Origin: DASRSS01 sp035765515
Lineage (GTDB): Bacteria > Actinomycetota > Actinomycetes > Mycobacteriales > Jatrophihabitantaceae
Direction of reading: 5' to 3'
Assembly (NCBI GenBank): GCA_035765515.1
Contig: DASTXN010000068.1
Coordinates: 1 to 64,000, forward strand
DNA: 64,000 bases
A program made the position numbers and the translations under genes. A model generated the notes under the pieces. The model did no database searches. It worked only from the letters and a program-made list of their open reading frames with translations, and had not been told where the DNA came from. Positions within the stretch are counted from its first letter, which is position 1. Each line of letters opens with the position of its first letter. This document shows positions 18,433 through 26,536 of the stretch, one piece after another.

Positions 18433-18684
18433 TCAGGCCGCGGAGAGCGCCTTGTAGAACTCGAAGATCTCGCCGACCGTCTCGGGCAGGCTGTCGCCCG
18501 CGGCGAAGGGGTCTGTGCCGAACTCGTCCTCGAGCAGGGCGGACAGCTCGGCGGCTTCCAGCGAGTCCAGCTCAAGTCCGTCACCGTAAAGGCCAAGATC
18601 GTCGGTCAGCTCCTCCGGTGCCTTGCCCACGCGATCGAGGAACTCGACGATGATCTCCCGAACTCTGCTCAGATCCGCGCTCAC
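18433..18684 (-). CDS. Acyl carrier protein
   Basis: 83 residues, acidic, with the phosphopantetheine attachment motif GDGLELDSLEAAEL; Ser41 is the modified residue. The length and the four-helix pattern fit a stand-alone ACP, not a piece of a larger synthase. A GTG start at 18684 follows GGAAGG. It converges on the ligase-reductase pair, with only 38 bases between the stops. An orphan ACP beside an activating ligase and a reductase suggests a dedicated acyl-modification route. Confidence 0.9.
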   Translation of the reverse strand: MSADLSRVREIIVEFLDRVGKAPEELTDDLGLYGDGLELDSLEAAELSALLEDEFGTDPFAAGDSLPETVGEIFEFYKALSAA

Positions 18685-18737
18685 AACGCTGCCTTCCGCT
18701 CCTGGATCGGTTCCGGCGCGACGAGGTCTGCGCCGTG

Positions 18738-18764
18738 CTCAGTATGACGTTGACTGAGTATGAC
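18738..18764. repeat. 11-base direct repeats upstream of the ACP gene
   Basis: CTCAGTATGAC (18738-18748) and CTGAGTATGAC (18754-18764) differ at one base and repeat with a 16-base period in the 109-base gap between def and the ACP gene. They are located about 55-80 bases upstream of the ACP start, a suitable place for an operator, but no known regulator site is recognised. Confidence 0.5.
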
Positions 18765-18793
18765 CGAGTCGCCACGCGACTGCATCCCGGCGG

Positions 18794-19312
18794 TCAGCCG
18801 AGCTGGTTCCACTCGAACGGCTCCATGTCGCGCAAGACGCGGCGCCGTCGGTTGCGGGGCAAGTGGTCGATGAACAGCGTCCCCCGCAGGTGGTCCGTTT
18901 CATGCTGTAGGCAACGGGCGAAGAATCCAGTGCCGCTTACCTCGATCGGCGAGCCGGTCCTGTCGACGCCGCGGACCTGAGCGGCCGATGCCCGCGCGAG
19001 CTCATGATAGGGCCCAGGCACCGACAGGCAACCTTCCTCGCTTATCACCGGTTCGCCCGAAGTCGATATCGTCGGGTTCACGACGTGCCCGACCTGGTGC
19101 ACGCCGTCGTCGTCCGGGCAGTCGTACACGAAGACTGCGAGATCAACCCCGATCTGAGGTGCTGCGAGGCCGACGCCCTCGGCCACCGCCAGCGAGGCGA
19201 ACATGTCTTCGACAAGCTGAGCCAGTGCGTCGTCGAACGCCGTCACCTGCCGGCACGGCGCCTGCAGGACGGGGTCACCCGCGACCCTGATCTTTCGTGC
19301 ATTCCCGGTCAC
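18794..19312 (-). CDS. def: Peptide deformylase
   Basis: Removes the N-formyl group from new proteins. The 172 residues contain all three family motifs: GVGLAAPQ (46-53), EGCLSVP with metal ligand Cys95, and QHETDHL with ligands His137 and His141 and the catalytic Glu138. The GTG at 19312 is chosen because it yields a normal length and lies eight bases after a TAGGCT -10; a longer form starting at 19396 would have an unlikely basic N-terminus. It diverges from the glycosyltransferase at 19395. Confidence 0.94.
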   Translation of the reverse strand: MTGNARKIRVAGDPVLQAPCRQVTAFDDALAQLVEDMFASLAVAEGVGLAAPQIGVDLAVFVYDCPDDDGVHQVGHVVNPTISTSGEPVISEEGCLSVPGPYHELARASAAQVRGVDRTGSPIEVSGTGFFARCLQHETDHLRGTLFIDHLPRNRRRRVLRDMEPFEWNQLG

Positions 19313-19394
19313 AGCCCGCGAGCCTACCGATCGGCCATACCAGGTTCTGCGGCCAAGACCGCAACCTGTTCCAGCTTGCCTCGTTAGCCATGGC

Positions 19395-20702
19395 ATGCGG
19401 GTGCACGTTCACGACTACAGCGGCCACCCGTTCCAGGTTCAGCTCTCGCGGCAGCTCGCGGCCCAGGGTCACGAGGTGGTGCACGGGTACTGCACGCAGT
19501 ACGTGACCGGGCGGGGGTTGCTGGAACGGGGCCCCGGGGATCCGACGACTCTGGCTTTCGCGCCGCTGTCCGCTGGGGTGCCCCTGGTGAAGTACGCCCC
19601 CGTCGCCCGCACGCGCTTCGAGCTCAGCTACGCCGCCGCCTGGCAGCGCCAGCTCGACGCCGACCAGTTCGACGTCGTCGTCGCCTGCAACGTCCCGCTG
19701 TTCGCGCTGGCCAGGATGCGCCAGTACTTTGCTGCGAGAGGCCAGCGGTGGGTGCTGTGGCACCAGGACATCTACAGCCTCGCCCTCGCCGCGGAGGCAA
19801 GCAACCGGCTGCCTCGCCCGGCCGCGACCGCCGTGTCCGCGGCGGTGCAGCGCTTGGAAGCCGCTCAGGTCCGTTCGGCCGACGCCGTCGTGGCGATCGG
19901 AGAGGGCTTCGTCCGCCAGTACCGCGAATGGGGGCAACGGTCGGACCATGTGCGGGTGATCCCGAACTGGGCGCCGCTCGAGCACATCCGTCCCGGCCGG
20001 CGCGACAACCAGTGGGCCGCCCGGAACCAACTGCCGACGGAACCGGTGCGGTTGCTCTATGCAGGAACCCTCGGGCGCAAGCACAATCCCCTCCTGCTGC
20101 TGGACGTCTTGGACGCAGTCCGTGCGCGCGGCGTTGATGCAATCCTCACCGTCGTCAGCGAGGGCATCGGGGCTGACGATCTGGCGGCAGCGGCCGGGGA
20201 TCGCTCGGACGTGCGAATCCTTGGATACCAGTCGGCAGAAGACCTGCCGGACATGCTGGCTAGCGCGGACGCGGTGATCGCACTGCTCGAACCGCACGCG
20301 GCAAGCTTCTGCGTGCCGAGCAAGGTGCTGAGCTACCTTTCCGCCGGACGTCCGATCGTGGCGCTCGTTCCCGAAGGCAACCCGGCAGCCGACGACGTCG
20401 CTGTGGCCGGCGGCTTCGTCGGCCCGCCGACACGGGAGGGAGCACGGTCCGCCGGTGAATGGGTAGCCGACCTGGGACGCGATCCGGAGGGACTGGCGGT
20501 TCTCGGCAAGCGGGCCCGGGCACTGGCCGAGGAACGGTTCGACATAGGGCGCATCGGAGCACAGTTCGAGGGCCTCTTGCAACAGGTCGTTGCTGGTGTC
20601 GAGGTGCCGGTCGCGGCCCGGAGGCGAGAGGTAAAACTGGAGCGTTCCGGGTCGCGGGAGCATGCGGTATCCGCTGGTTCGCGCTCACCCGGCGCCCCAT
20701 GA
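19395..20702 (+). CDS. GT4-family glycosyltransferase
   Basis: 435-residue GT-B glycosyltransferase. The N-terminal half has MRVHVHDYSGHPFQVQLSRQL and the acceptor-side motif HQDIYSLA. The C-terminal half has VIPNWAPLEHI, RLLYAGTLGRKHNP (nucleotide-sugar loop) and the FCVPSKVLSYLSAGRPIVALVPEGN block in place of the usual EGFGLPxxE. Similar sequences act as 'WbuB-like' glycosyltransferases, transferring a sugar to a lipid-linked or growing glycan at the membrane. The C-terminal 30 residues are basic. It is the first gene of the glycan locus. Donor and acceptor cannot be read from the sequence. Confidence 0.82.
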   Translation: MRVHVHDYSGHPFQVQLSRQLAAQGHEVVHGYCTQYVTGRGLLERGPGDPTTLAFAPLSAGVPLVKYAPVARTRFELSYAAAWQRQLDADQFDVVVACNVPLFALARMRQYFAARGQRWVLWHQDIYSLALAAEASNRLPRPAATAVSAAVQRLEAAQVRSADAVVAIGEGFVRQYREWGQRSDHVRVIPNWAPLEHIRPGRRDNQWAARNQLPTEPVRLLYAGTLGRKHNPLLLLDVLDAVRARGVDAILTVVSEGIGADDLAAAAGDRSDVRILGYQSAEDLPDMLASADAVIALLEPHAASFCVPSKVLSYLSAGRPIVALVPEGNPAADDVAVAGGFVGPPTREGARSAGEWVADLGRDPEGLAVLGKRARALAEERFDIGRIGAQFEGLLQQVVAGVEVPVAARRREVKLERSGSREHAVSAGSRSPGAP

Positions 20703-20748
20703 CGCCGTCGTCGCCCACCGCCCGCATCACGAGCGATGGGGGGCGGGT

Positions 20749-22008
20749 GTGCCACGGCGATCCCGTCCGCTGACCCGTTCGGAGCGCTATTACGCATTCC
20801 TCGACAGCGTGACGCCGATGGCCATCGTCGTGGTGGCCGACCTTGACAGGTGTCTTCCCGTTGAGCGCGTGCAGCGGTGCTGGGAGGAGTTCGTCGACGC
20901 GCGGTGCCTACCGCGGCTGCAGGTCCGTGACGATCTGACTCTCTATGACGCCCGCCCGTCCATCGATTTCGCGGCAGACGAATGTACGGCGGCAGGGTGG
21001 GATGCAGCGATCGGCGACGCGGTGCGCGAACCCTTCGGGCTCGATCGTCAGATGCGGTGCCGGTATCTGCCGAGCCCGGGCGAGGGTCGGGCGCGGCTGT
21101 ACTTGCTCGTGCACCACGCGGTCACTGACGGACGTGGGGCGATGGCAGAGATGCAGGCACTGCTGAGGCTCCTGGACGGGCAGCCCGTGGCCGAACAGTT
21201 CGAGCTACCGCAGCCGGGAACATTGCGAACGTTCCCATGGCAGTCCGACCGGCAGGCCTTCATCCGTCTGCTGCGAGAACTCCGGATGCAAAATGACGAG
21301 GCGGGTCCGCCGCAGCCGCGGGACTGGAAGCAACCGATCGAGTACGACCGCGTACCGCGGTTTCAGACGCTGGTCATCGAGCCGGACGTGACCCGAGCAT
21401 TGCTGGTGCGCGCCAAACGTGAACGCGCCAGCGTCTATGCCGTGACTGCCGCAGCGTGGTTGTGCAGCCTCGCGGAGACCGTCGTCGCCGAAAGGGAACC
21501 CACACTCCAGCTAGCCACCTCTGTCGACCTGGCGACGATGCCTGCTGATCCGGTTGCCGCGCGATCGGCCGTCGTCGGCATAATCGCAAAGCGCTATCGG
21601 GTAGATCCCGCTGATCCGTGGGCGCTGGCTCGCCGAATCCGCAGCGCCATGAACGAGGCGGTGGAGGTAGGCGAGGGCGAACTGTTCTTTGAGCTTGCCC
21701 GGGTGGAGACATATGCCGACATCGAGACGGGCGCTCGCATGATGGCCCGGGCACTTGCCAGCGCTCCACCAGCGCTGAGCGTCACGAACATGGGAAACGT
21801 GGACGCGGCCGAGGACCCGGCGTGGGTTCGCACGTTGTACGCCAACCTACCGACCGCGCCGAATCAACTGGTATCCGCCCCCGGCCTCACCTATCGCGGT
21901 CGGCTCGTACAGGGCGTCGCGACGGCCGATCAACAGGTCGCTCCGGACGTGGCCGAGGCCCTGGTCAGTGCATACCGCGCCCGCATCCATGACCTGGCGA
22001 ACGTCTGA
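20749..22008 (+). CDS. Condensation-domain-like acyltransferase (PapA type)
   Basis: About 419 residues with the HHxxxDG motif of the CoA/carrier-dependent condensation superfamily (LLVHHAVTDGRGAM, residues 122-128). The second half has LQLATSVDL and IAKRYRVD, comparable to the DFGWG-side lobe, but the DFGWG motif itself is not evident. In mycobacteria such Pap proteins acylate trehalose, phthiocerol or glycopeptidolipids. A G-rich tract precedes GTG 20749; an ATG at 20662 would overlap the glycosyltransferase. The next gene encodes an MmpS-like protein, a pairing also seen in mycobacterial acyl-glycolipid loci. The substrate is unknown. Confidence 0.75.
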   Translation: MPRRSRPLTRSERYYAFLDSVTPMAIVVVADLDRCLPVERVQRCWEEFVDARCLPRLQVRDDLTLYDARPSIDFAADECTAAGWDAAIGDAVREPFGLDRQMRCRYLPSPGEGRARLYLLVHHAVTDGRGAMAEMQALLRLLDGQPVAEQFELPQPGTLRTFPWQSDRQAFIRLLRELRMQNDEAGPPQPRDWKQPIEYDRVPRFQTLVIEPDVTRALLVRAKRERASVYAVTAAAWLCSLAETVVAEREPTLQLATSVDLATMPADPVAARSAVVGIIAKRYRVDPADPWALARRIRSAMNEAVEVGEGELFFELARVETYADIETGARMMARALASAPPALSVTNMGNVDAAEDPAWVRTLYANLPTAPNQLVSAPGLTYRGRLVQGVATADQQVAPDVAEALVSAYRARIHDLANV

Positions 22009-22031
22009 ATCCGCGGAAGGTCGACTGCATC

Positions 22032-22604
22032 ATGCGAATCCACATGCCGCGTAAGCCGTACACCATCGTCGCCGTCGTAGCGGCCCTCCTCTGCTATGTG
22101 CTGGTGATGGTGCTGTGGGTGGGCGGGTCACCCGCCGGACCATCCCATTCCTTCGAGGCGAAGGGCGTGCCGCCCACGACGAGCTTGCCGACAGACCCAG
22201 CGACGTCACCGGCCACGGCGCCCGCGCATTCCAGCCCCCCGACGGGTTCGCCGCTAACCGGGCTGCTGCCCCAGCAGCTTCGCCAGGCGTTCGAGTCGTC
22301 GCGCGATGCAAACCACAGCGGCCTGCCAGCCAGGTCGGTGCGAATCGAGGTGACCTCGGACGGGATCATCGCCGGCATTGGCTACCTGGTCGCCAACGGC
22401 AGGCCACCCAGCTACGCCGGACACTGGTACCACTCACCGTTCATCGTGAACACGGTGGCCTACAGCGGGGGGCTGACCTCATTCGTCGCGGCTCAGGCGG
22501 GACCGACGGCCTCCCGAATCACTTGCACGCTCACCGTAGACGGCAAGCTCGCGATGCGTCGGACGGCACACGGTCCGCACAAGATCGTGACATGCCTGGG
22601 GTGA
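22032..22604 (+). CDS. MmpS-like single-pass membrane protein
   Basis: 190 residues: a basic N-terminus, one membrane helix (about 10-31), a Pro/Ser/Thr-rich spacer (40-75), then a compact beta domain. The C-terminal part, with RITCTLTVDGKLAMRR and a closing IVTCLG, matches the ending of mycobacterial MmpS proteins (C-x-I-x-VDG ... C). The two cysteines are probably a disulfide. MmpS proteins assist MmpL lipid exporters, but no MmpL is present here. It starts 24 bases after the acyltransferase, so both are likely in one transcript. Assignment rests on pattern only. Confidence 0.5.
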   Translation: MRIHMPRKPYTIVAVVAALLCYVLVMVLWVGGSPAGPSHSFEAKGVPPTTSLPTDPATSPATAPAHSSPPTGSPLTGLLPQQLRQAFESSRDANHSGLPARSVRIEVTSDGIIAGIGYLVANGRPPSYAGHWYHSPFIVNTVAYSGGLTSFVAAQAGPTASRITCTLTVDGKLAMRRTAHGPHKIVTCLG

Positions 22605-22625
22605 TGGGATTCGATGCCGACGCGC

Positions 22626-23345
22626 CTACTTGCGCCGCGCGTAGATCACCAGTGTCATCTGCATGGCCTTCGGCAACCGTGGCTCAACTGCCATGATGGA
22701 CCGCGCAAGCCTTGGCCAGCGCATGAAGTACTGCTCTTGTCCGACGCGATGTAGTGCCGTCCACTCGAAGTCGCGATCGAGCAGACGGTGCAGTGAGCGC
22801 TCGGAGTTCATCAGATAGCGCGTCGGGAAGACGTCCTTCTCCAGTCGGTTGGGCTGCAGCACCGACAACCACCTGCTGTGTTTTTCGTTCGGCACCGCTC
22901 GCGCGACCATTGAGAGCGGGGAATGCCGACTGATTGTGCGGGCCACGAACGCCCCGCCTGGCCTGAGCGTGCGAGTCAGTTCGCCCACGAATGCGGCCGG
23001 GTCGTCTACGTGCTCGAGCACGAAGTCGCTGACCGCCAGATCCACCGACGTGTCGTCGACAGGCCAGCGCCCCGAGCCGTCGATGAGGCGGAACTCGTCC
23101 AGTAACGGGTTCTGCGCACCCACTGGGTCGACATCTATGCCGATCACGCGACGACCCGAACCGCGCAGGTCATGGAAGATCCGATCGCTGGCCTCGTCGG
23201 CCATGCTGCCGCGGCCGCATCCCACGTCCAGAACGACGCTCGAGCGTGCCGCTAGGGCCTGTGCAACGCCGAGGAACGGCACGACACTGTCCCAGCCGGA
23301 TTTCTTGAAGTCGAAGACCTCGTCCCACCCGAGCACCTGGGCCAT
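22626..23345 (-). CDS. Class I SAM-dependent methyltransferase
   Basis: 239 residues with the SAM-binding motif I VVLDVGCGRGSMADEA (37-52), a motif II acid in IGIDVDPVG, and motif IV-V ISDFVLEHVDDPAAFVGELTRTLRPGGAFV-like spacing of methyltransferase type 11 enzymes. GGGAG sits five bases before ATG 23345; ATG 23357 is a possible earlier start. It is divergent from the glycosyltransferase at 23437. The neighbourhood suggests methylation of a sugar or lipid in the glycan; the target is not known. Confidence 0.82.
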   Translation of the reverse strand: MAQVLGWDEVFDFKKSGWDSVVPFLGVAQALAARSSVVLDVGCGRGSMADEASDRIFHDLRGSGRRVIGIDVDPVGAQNPLLDEFRLIDGSGRWPVDDTSVDLAVSDFVLEHVDDPAAFVGELTRTLRPGGAFVARTISRHSPLSMVARAVPNEKHSRWLSVLQPNRLEKDVFPTRYLMNSERSLHRLLDRDFEWTALHRVGQEQYFMRWPRLARSIMAVEPRLPKAMQMTLVIYARRK

Positions 23346-23436
23346 CGGATCTCCCATCGGTTTTCGCGAGGCGCAGTGGCCGCGTGTCGGTCGATGGCGT
23401 GGACGATACCGATACGGCGGCTGGTTGTATTGCGGA

Positions 23437-24531
23437 ATGAGGCTGGTGGTGGATGCGATCGGGGTGCGGCCCGGCAGCGCGGCGATCGTAATCGAGGGCC
23501 TGCTCCGCGGTTGGGAGCAGGTCGCACCCGAAGACGAACTTGTGGTACTGACCGACGGGCAACCGGCGTTCGATGTTCCCGCCATTGCGGCGGTGCAGCG
23601 GCTCGTGGACGGTCGCGCTGGACTGCGTGCGCGGCTGGCCGCGCAGACGACCGGCGTGCGCCTGGCCTGCCGTCGGCTCGGCGCCGACGCCCTGCTGTCG
23701 TCGGTGACCGCCGGAGCGTTCCTCGGCGCTGCTTGCCCGCGCGGGGCGATCGTCTACGACTTGCGACACGAGTTGCGGCCTGAGCAGTTCTCCTTCGGAC
23801 GGCGCCTGATCCGCAGGGTCGCTTACGGCTGGACGTTCCGTCGCGCGAACGCACTGTTCTGCATCTCTGAACGCACGCGGCAGGACGTCCTCGCCACCCG
23901 GCCGTGGCTGGCCGCCAAGACCCACGCCACGCTGCTGGGTGCCGACCATGCGGCCGACTGGCGGCCCGCGGGGACCCCGGCTGGAACTCGGTACGTGCTC
24001 GCGTTCGGTCACTTCCCGAACAAAAATCTCGCCGGTGTGCTCCACGCGTGGCAGGTGTTCGCGCCGCACGTCGACCTGCGGCTGCGCGTGTGCGGTCTGC
24101 CGCGGGACGCCCGGGCCTGGGCAGAGCGCACCGTCGCAGAACTCGGACTCGGCGAGACCGTAGAGCTGCTGGGCTGGCTTGATGACGGGCAGTTCCGCTC
24201 CGTGTTCGCCGGCGCCGCCGCAGTCTTGTTCCCGTCCGACTTCGAAGGATTCGGACTGCCGGTGGTCGAGGCAATGCTGCTGGGCATTCCGGTCGTCGTC
24301 TCGACGGACCGAGCCTTGCTGGAGGTCAGCGGCGGTCACGCGGTGGTCGCGACGGACGAGCGCCCGGAGACGTTGGCTGCGGCGATCGATTCGGCGCTGA
24401 ACCGCCCGCCCGGCGCGGTCGAGGCCGCGATGGCCCACGCCCGCACATTCACCTGGGCGCGCATGGCACGGCAAGTCCGCGATATCCTCTCCCGCCCGGT
24501 CGGGGTTCGAGTCACGTCGGCGCGACGGTGA
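23437..24531 (+). CDS. GT4-family glycosyltransferase
   Basis: 364-residue GT-B retaining glycosyltransferase. The C-terminal half is canonical: YVLAFGHFPNKNLAGVLHAW, VELLGWLDDGQFRSVFAGA and FPSDFEGFGLPVVEAMLLGIPVV, the last with the two donor-binding glutamates. The N-terminal domain has the acceptor region VVYDLRHE-like segment 'IVYDLRHELRPEQF', typical of mannosyl- or rhamnosyl-transferases. The ATG at 23437 is preceded by TTGTAT six bases upstream, so it may be leaderless. It diverges from the methyltransferase gene. Confidence 0.86.
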   Translation: MRLVVDAIGVRPGSAAIVIEGLLRGWEQVAPEDELVVLTDGQPAFDVPAIAAVQRLVDGRAGLRARLAAQTTGVRLACRRLGADALLSSVTAGAFLGAACPRGAIVYDLRHELRPEQFSFGRRLIRRVAYGWTFRRANALFCISERTRQDVLATRPWLAAKTHATLLGADHAADWRPAGTPAGTRYVLAFGHFPNKNLAGVLHAWQVFAPHVDLRLRVCGLPRDARAWAERTVAELGLGETVELLGWLDDGQFRSVFAGAAAVLFPSDFEGFGLPVVEAMLLGIPVVVSTDRALLEVSGGHAVVATDERPETLAAAIDSALNRPPGAVEAAMAHARTFTWARMARQVRDILSRPVGVRVTSARR

Positions 24532-24631
24532 CGGCTCGATCACATACGGTGACCTCGAAACCGGACAGCACCGACCGTTCCGAAAAGACGCCGAAGCCGC
24601 GCGCGCGGCTTTCGAAGACAGGATCGCCGCC

Positions 24632-25324
24632 GTGAAGCAGAACCTCCGTACCCGCCTCAAGTCGACCGTCGCGCGCGTCGGGATCGACAACACCCGGCTG
24701 GACGTGCTGTTCAACCTCGCGAAGGTCGAGACGTGGCGGCGAGCGCATGTGCCTGCCGACTGTCCCGTGTTCGACCTGCGGACCGACATGTACGACTTCC
24801 TGCAGGCCAAGCACATCGGGAACGAGCCGATCGACTACCTGGAGTTCGGCGTGTACGAGGGCGGCTCAATCACACGCTGGGCCGAACTCAACACCAACCA
24901 GGCGTCCCGGTTCGTCGGCTTCGACACGTTCGAGGGCCTGCCCGAGCAGTGGCAGCGGATCAACGGCAAGATGCAGCGCTCTGCCTTCGACACCGGCGGC
25001 GCGGTCCCGCAGGTCGTCGACGGCCGCGTCGAGTTCGTCAAGGGGTTATTCCAGGACACCCTCGGATCGTTCCTCGCGTCCTTCGAACCGCGCTCACGCA
25101 TCGTCATGCACTGCGACGCGGACTTGTACTCGTCCACGCTGTACGCGTTGACCAAGTGCGACGGGCTGCTCGTCCCCGGCTCGATCGTGATCTTCGACGA
25201 GTTCTCCTCGGTGCTGAACGAGTTCGCTGCGTTAGCGGACTATTGCAGCGCTTACCGGCGCACGTACGAGGTGATCGCCGCGACGTCCGAGTACTTCGCC
25301 CAGATCGCGATCCGGATGCGCTGA
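24632..25324 (+). CDS. TylF/MycF-type O-methyltransferase
   Basis: 230 residues resembling macrocin O-methyltransferase (TylF) and MycF. Visible marks are DYLEFGVYEGGSITRWAEL (SAM motif I, about 68-86), FVGFDTFEGLPEQW, and the metal-associated HCDADLYSSTLYAL followed by SIVIFDEFSS. TylF-type enzymes use Mg and methylate sugar hydroxyls. The GTG start has AGGA eight bases upstream. It is followed six bases later by glf, so methylation probably acts on the same glycan that receives galactofuranose. Confidence 0.85.
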   Translation: MKQNLRTRLKSTVARVGIDNTRLDVLFNLAKVETWRRAHVPADCPVFDLRTDMYDFLQAKHIGNEPIDYLEFGVYEGGSITRWAELNTNQASRFVGFDTFEGLPEQWQRINGKMQRSAFDTGGAVPQVVDGRVEFVKGLFQDTLGSFLASFEPRSRIVMHCDADLYSSTLYALTKCDGLLVPGSIVIFDEFSSVLNEFAALADYCSAYRRTYEVIAATSEYFAQIAIRMR

Positions 25325-25330
25325 CTGCAG

Positions 25331-26518
25331 ATGCCAGAGCCGGATGTCGTCGTCGTCGGTGCGGGCCTGTTCGGTCTCACGACGGCCGAGCGATGCGCCG
25401 CGGAGCTTGGCCTGCACGTACTGGTCGTCGACCGGCGCGACCATATCGGCGGGAACGCCTATAGCGAGAGCGAGCCGAATACTGGCATCGAGGTGCACAA
25501 GTACGGTGCGCACCTGTTCCACACCTCGAACCGGCGGGTGTGGGAGTACGTCAACCGATTCACCACGTTCACCGGGTATCAGCACCGGGTCTTCGGCCGG
25601 TATCGCGGGCAGGTGTACCCGCTGCCGCTCAACCTGGGCTTGATCAACGCGTTCTTCGGCAAGGCCTACACGCCGGAACAGGCGCGGGCGCTCATCGCCG
25701 AACAGGCCCGCGAGTACGACAGCGCGACCGCGTCGAACCTGGAGGAGAAGGCAATCAGCCTGATCGGCCGCCCCCTGTACGAGGCGTTCGTGAAGGGCTA
25801 CACCGCCAAGCAGTGGCAGACCGATCCGACCGAGCTGAGCCCGGACATCATCACCCGCCTGCCCGTGCGCTACAACTTCGACAACCGGTACTTCAGCGAC
25901 ACGTACGAAGGCCTGCCGACCGACGGCTACACCGCCTGGCTGCAGCGGATGATCGACCACCCGAACATCGAAGTCCGGCTGCGTACCGATTTCCTCGACC
26001 CGGGTGAGGGGCTGCTCGGTAAGTACCGCGGCAAGGTGCCGATCGTCTACACCGGCCCGATCGACGAGTACTTCGGTCACAGCGAGGGTCGGCTGTCGTG
26101 GCGGACCGTCGACTTCGACACGGAGGTGCTGGACGTCGACGACTACCAAGGCACGGCGGTGATCAACTGCAACGACCTGGACGTGCCCGCCACCCGCGAG
26201 CTGGAGTTCAAGCACTTCCATCCGGAGCGGTCCTACCCGGCCGGCCGGACGGTCGTCGTGCGCGAGTACTCGCGCTTCGCCAAGGAGGGCGACGAGCCGT
26301 ACTACCCGATCGGCACGGCCGAGGATCGCGCCATGCTGCTGCGCTATCGCGAGCTCGCCGCCGCAGAACCGGGCGTCCTGTTCGGCGGACGGCTGGGCAC
26401 CTATCAGTACCTGGACATGCACATGGCGATCGCGTCCGCGCTGACGCTGGTCGACAACAAGCTCGCGCTCCACTTCGGTGGCGATGCCCGGTTGGACGGC
26501 GGGACCGTCGCGAGCTGA
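25331..26518 (+). CDS. glf: UDP-galactopyranose mutase
   Basis: FAD-dependent enzyme that converts UDP-galactopyranose to UDP-galactofuranose. 395 residues; FAD loop VVVGAGLFGLTTAER (6-20), DRRDHIGGNAYSE, KYGAHLFHTS, the active-site region FVKGYTAKQWQTDP and LPVRYNFDNRYFSDTYEGLP, and the end GRLGTYQYLDMHMAI all match Glf. It implies galactofuranose in the cell envelope or in the polymer of this locus. It forms an operon with the TylF-type methyltransferase. In mycolic-acid bacteria glf serves arabinogalactan; here its place in the glycan locus suggests a polymer-specific role. Confidence 0.96.
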   Translation: MPEPDVVVVGAGLFGLTTAERCAAELGLHVLVVDRRDHIGGNAYSESEPNTGIEVHKYGAHLFHTSNRRVWEYVNRFTTFTGYQHRVFGRYRGQVYPLPLNLGLINAFFGKAYTPEQARALIAEQAREYDSATASNLEEKAISLIGRPLYEAFVKGYTAKQWQTDPTELSPDIITRLPVRYNFDNRYFSDTYEGLPTDGYTAWLQRMIDHPNIEVRLRTDFLDPGEGLLGKYRGKVPIVYTGPIDEYFGHSEGRLSWRTVDFDTEVLDVDDYQGTAVINCNDLDVPATRELEFKHFHPERSYPAGRTVVVREYSRFAKEGDEPYYPIGTAEDRAMLLRYRELAAAEPGVLFGGRLGTYQYLDMHMAIASALTLVDNKLALHFGGDARLDGGTVAS

Positions 26519-26536
26519 CGGAGCCCTATCGGCCGG

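Noticed and set aside
22849..23436. Plus-strand extension of the GT4 gene into the methyltransferase gene
   Set aside because: The extension is antisense to a real methyltransferase and shows no domain; the ATG at 23437 begins the conserved glycosyltransferase fold.
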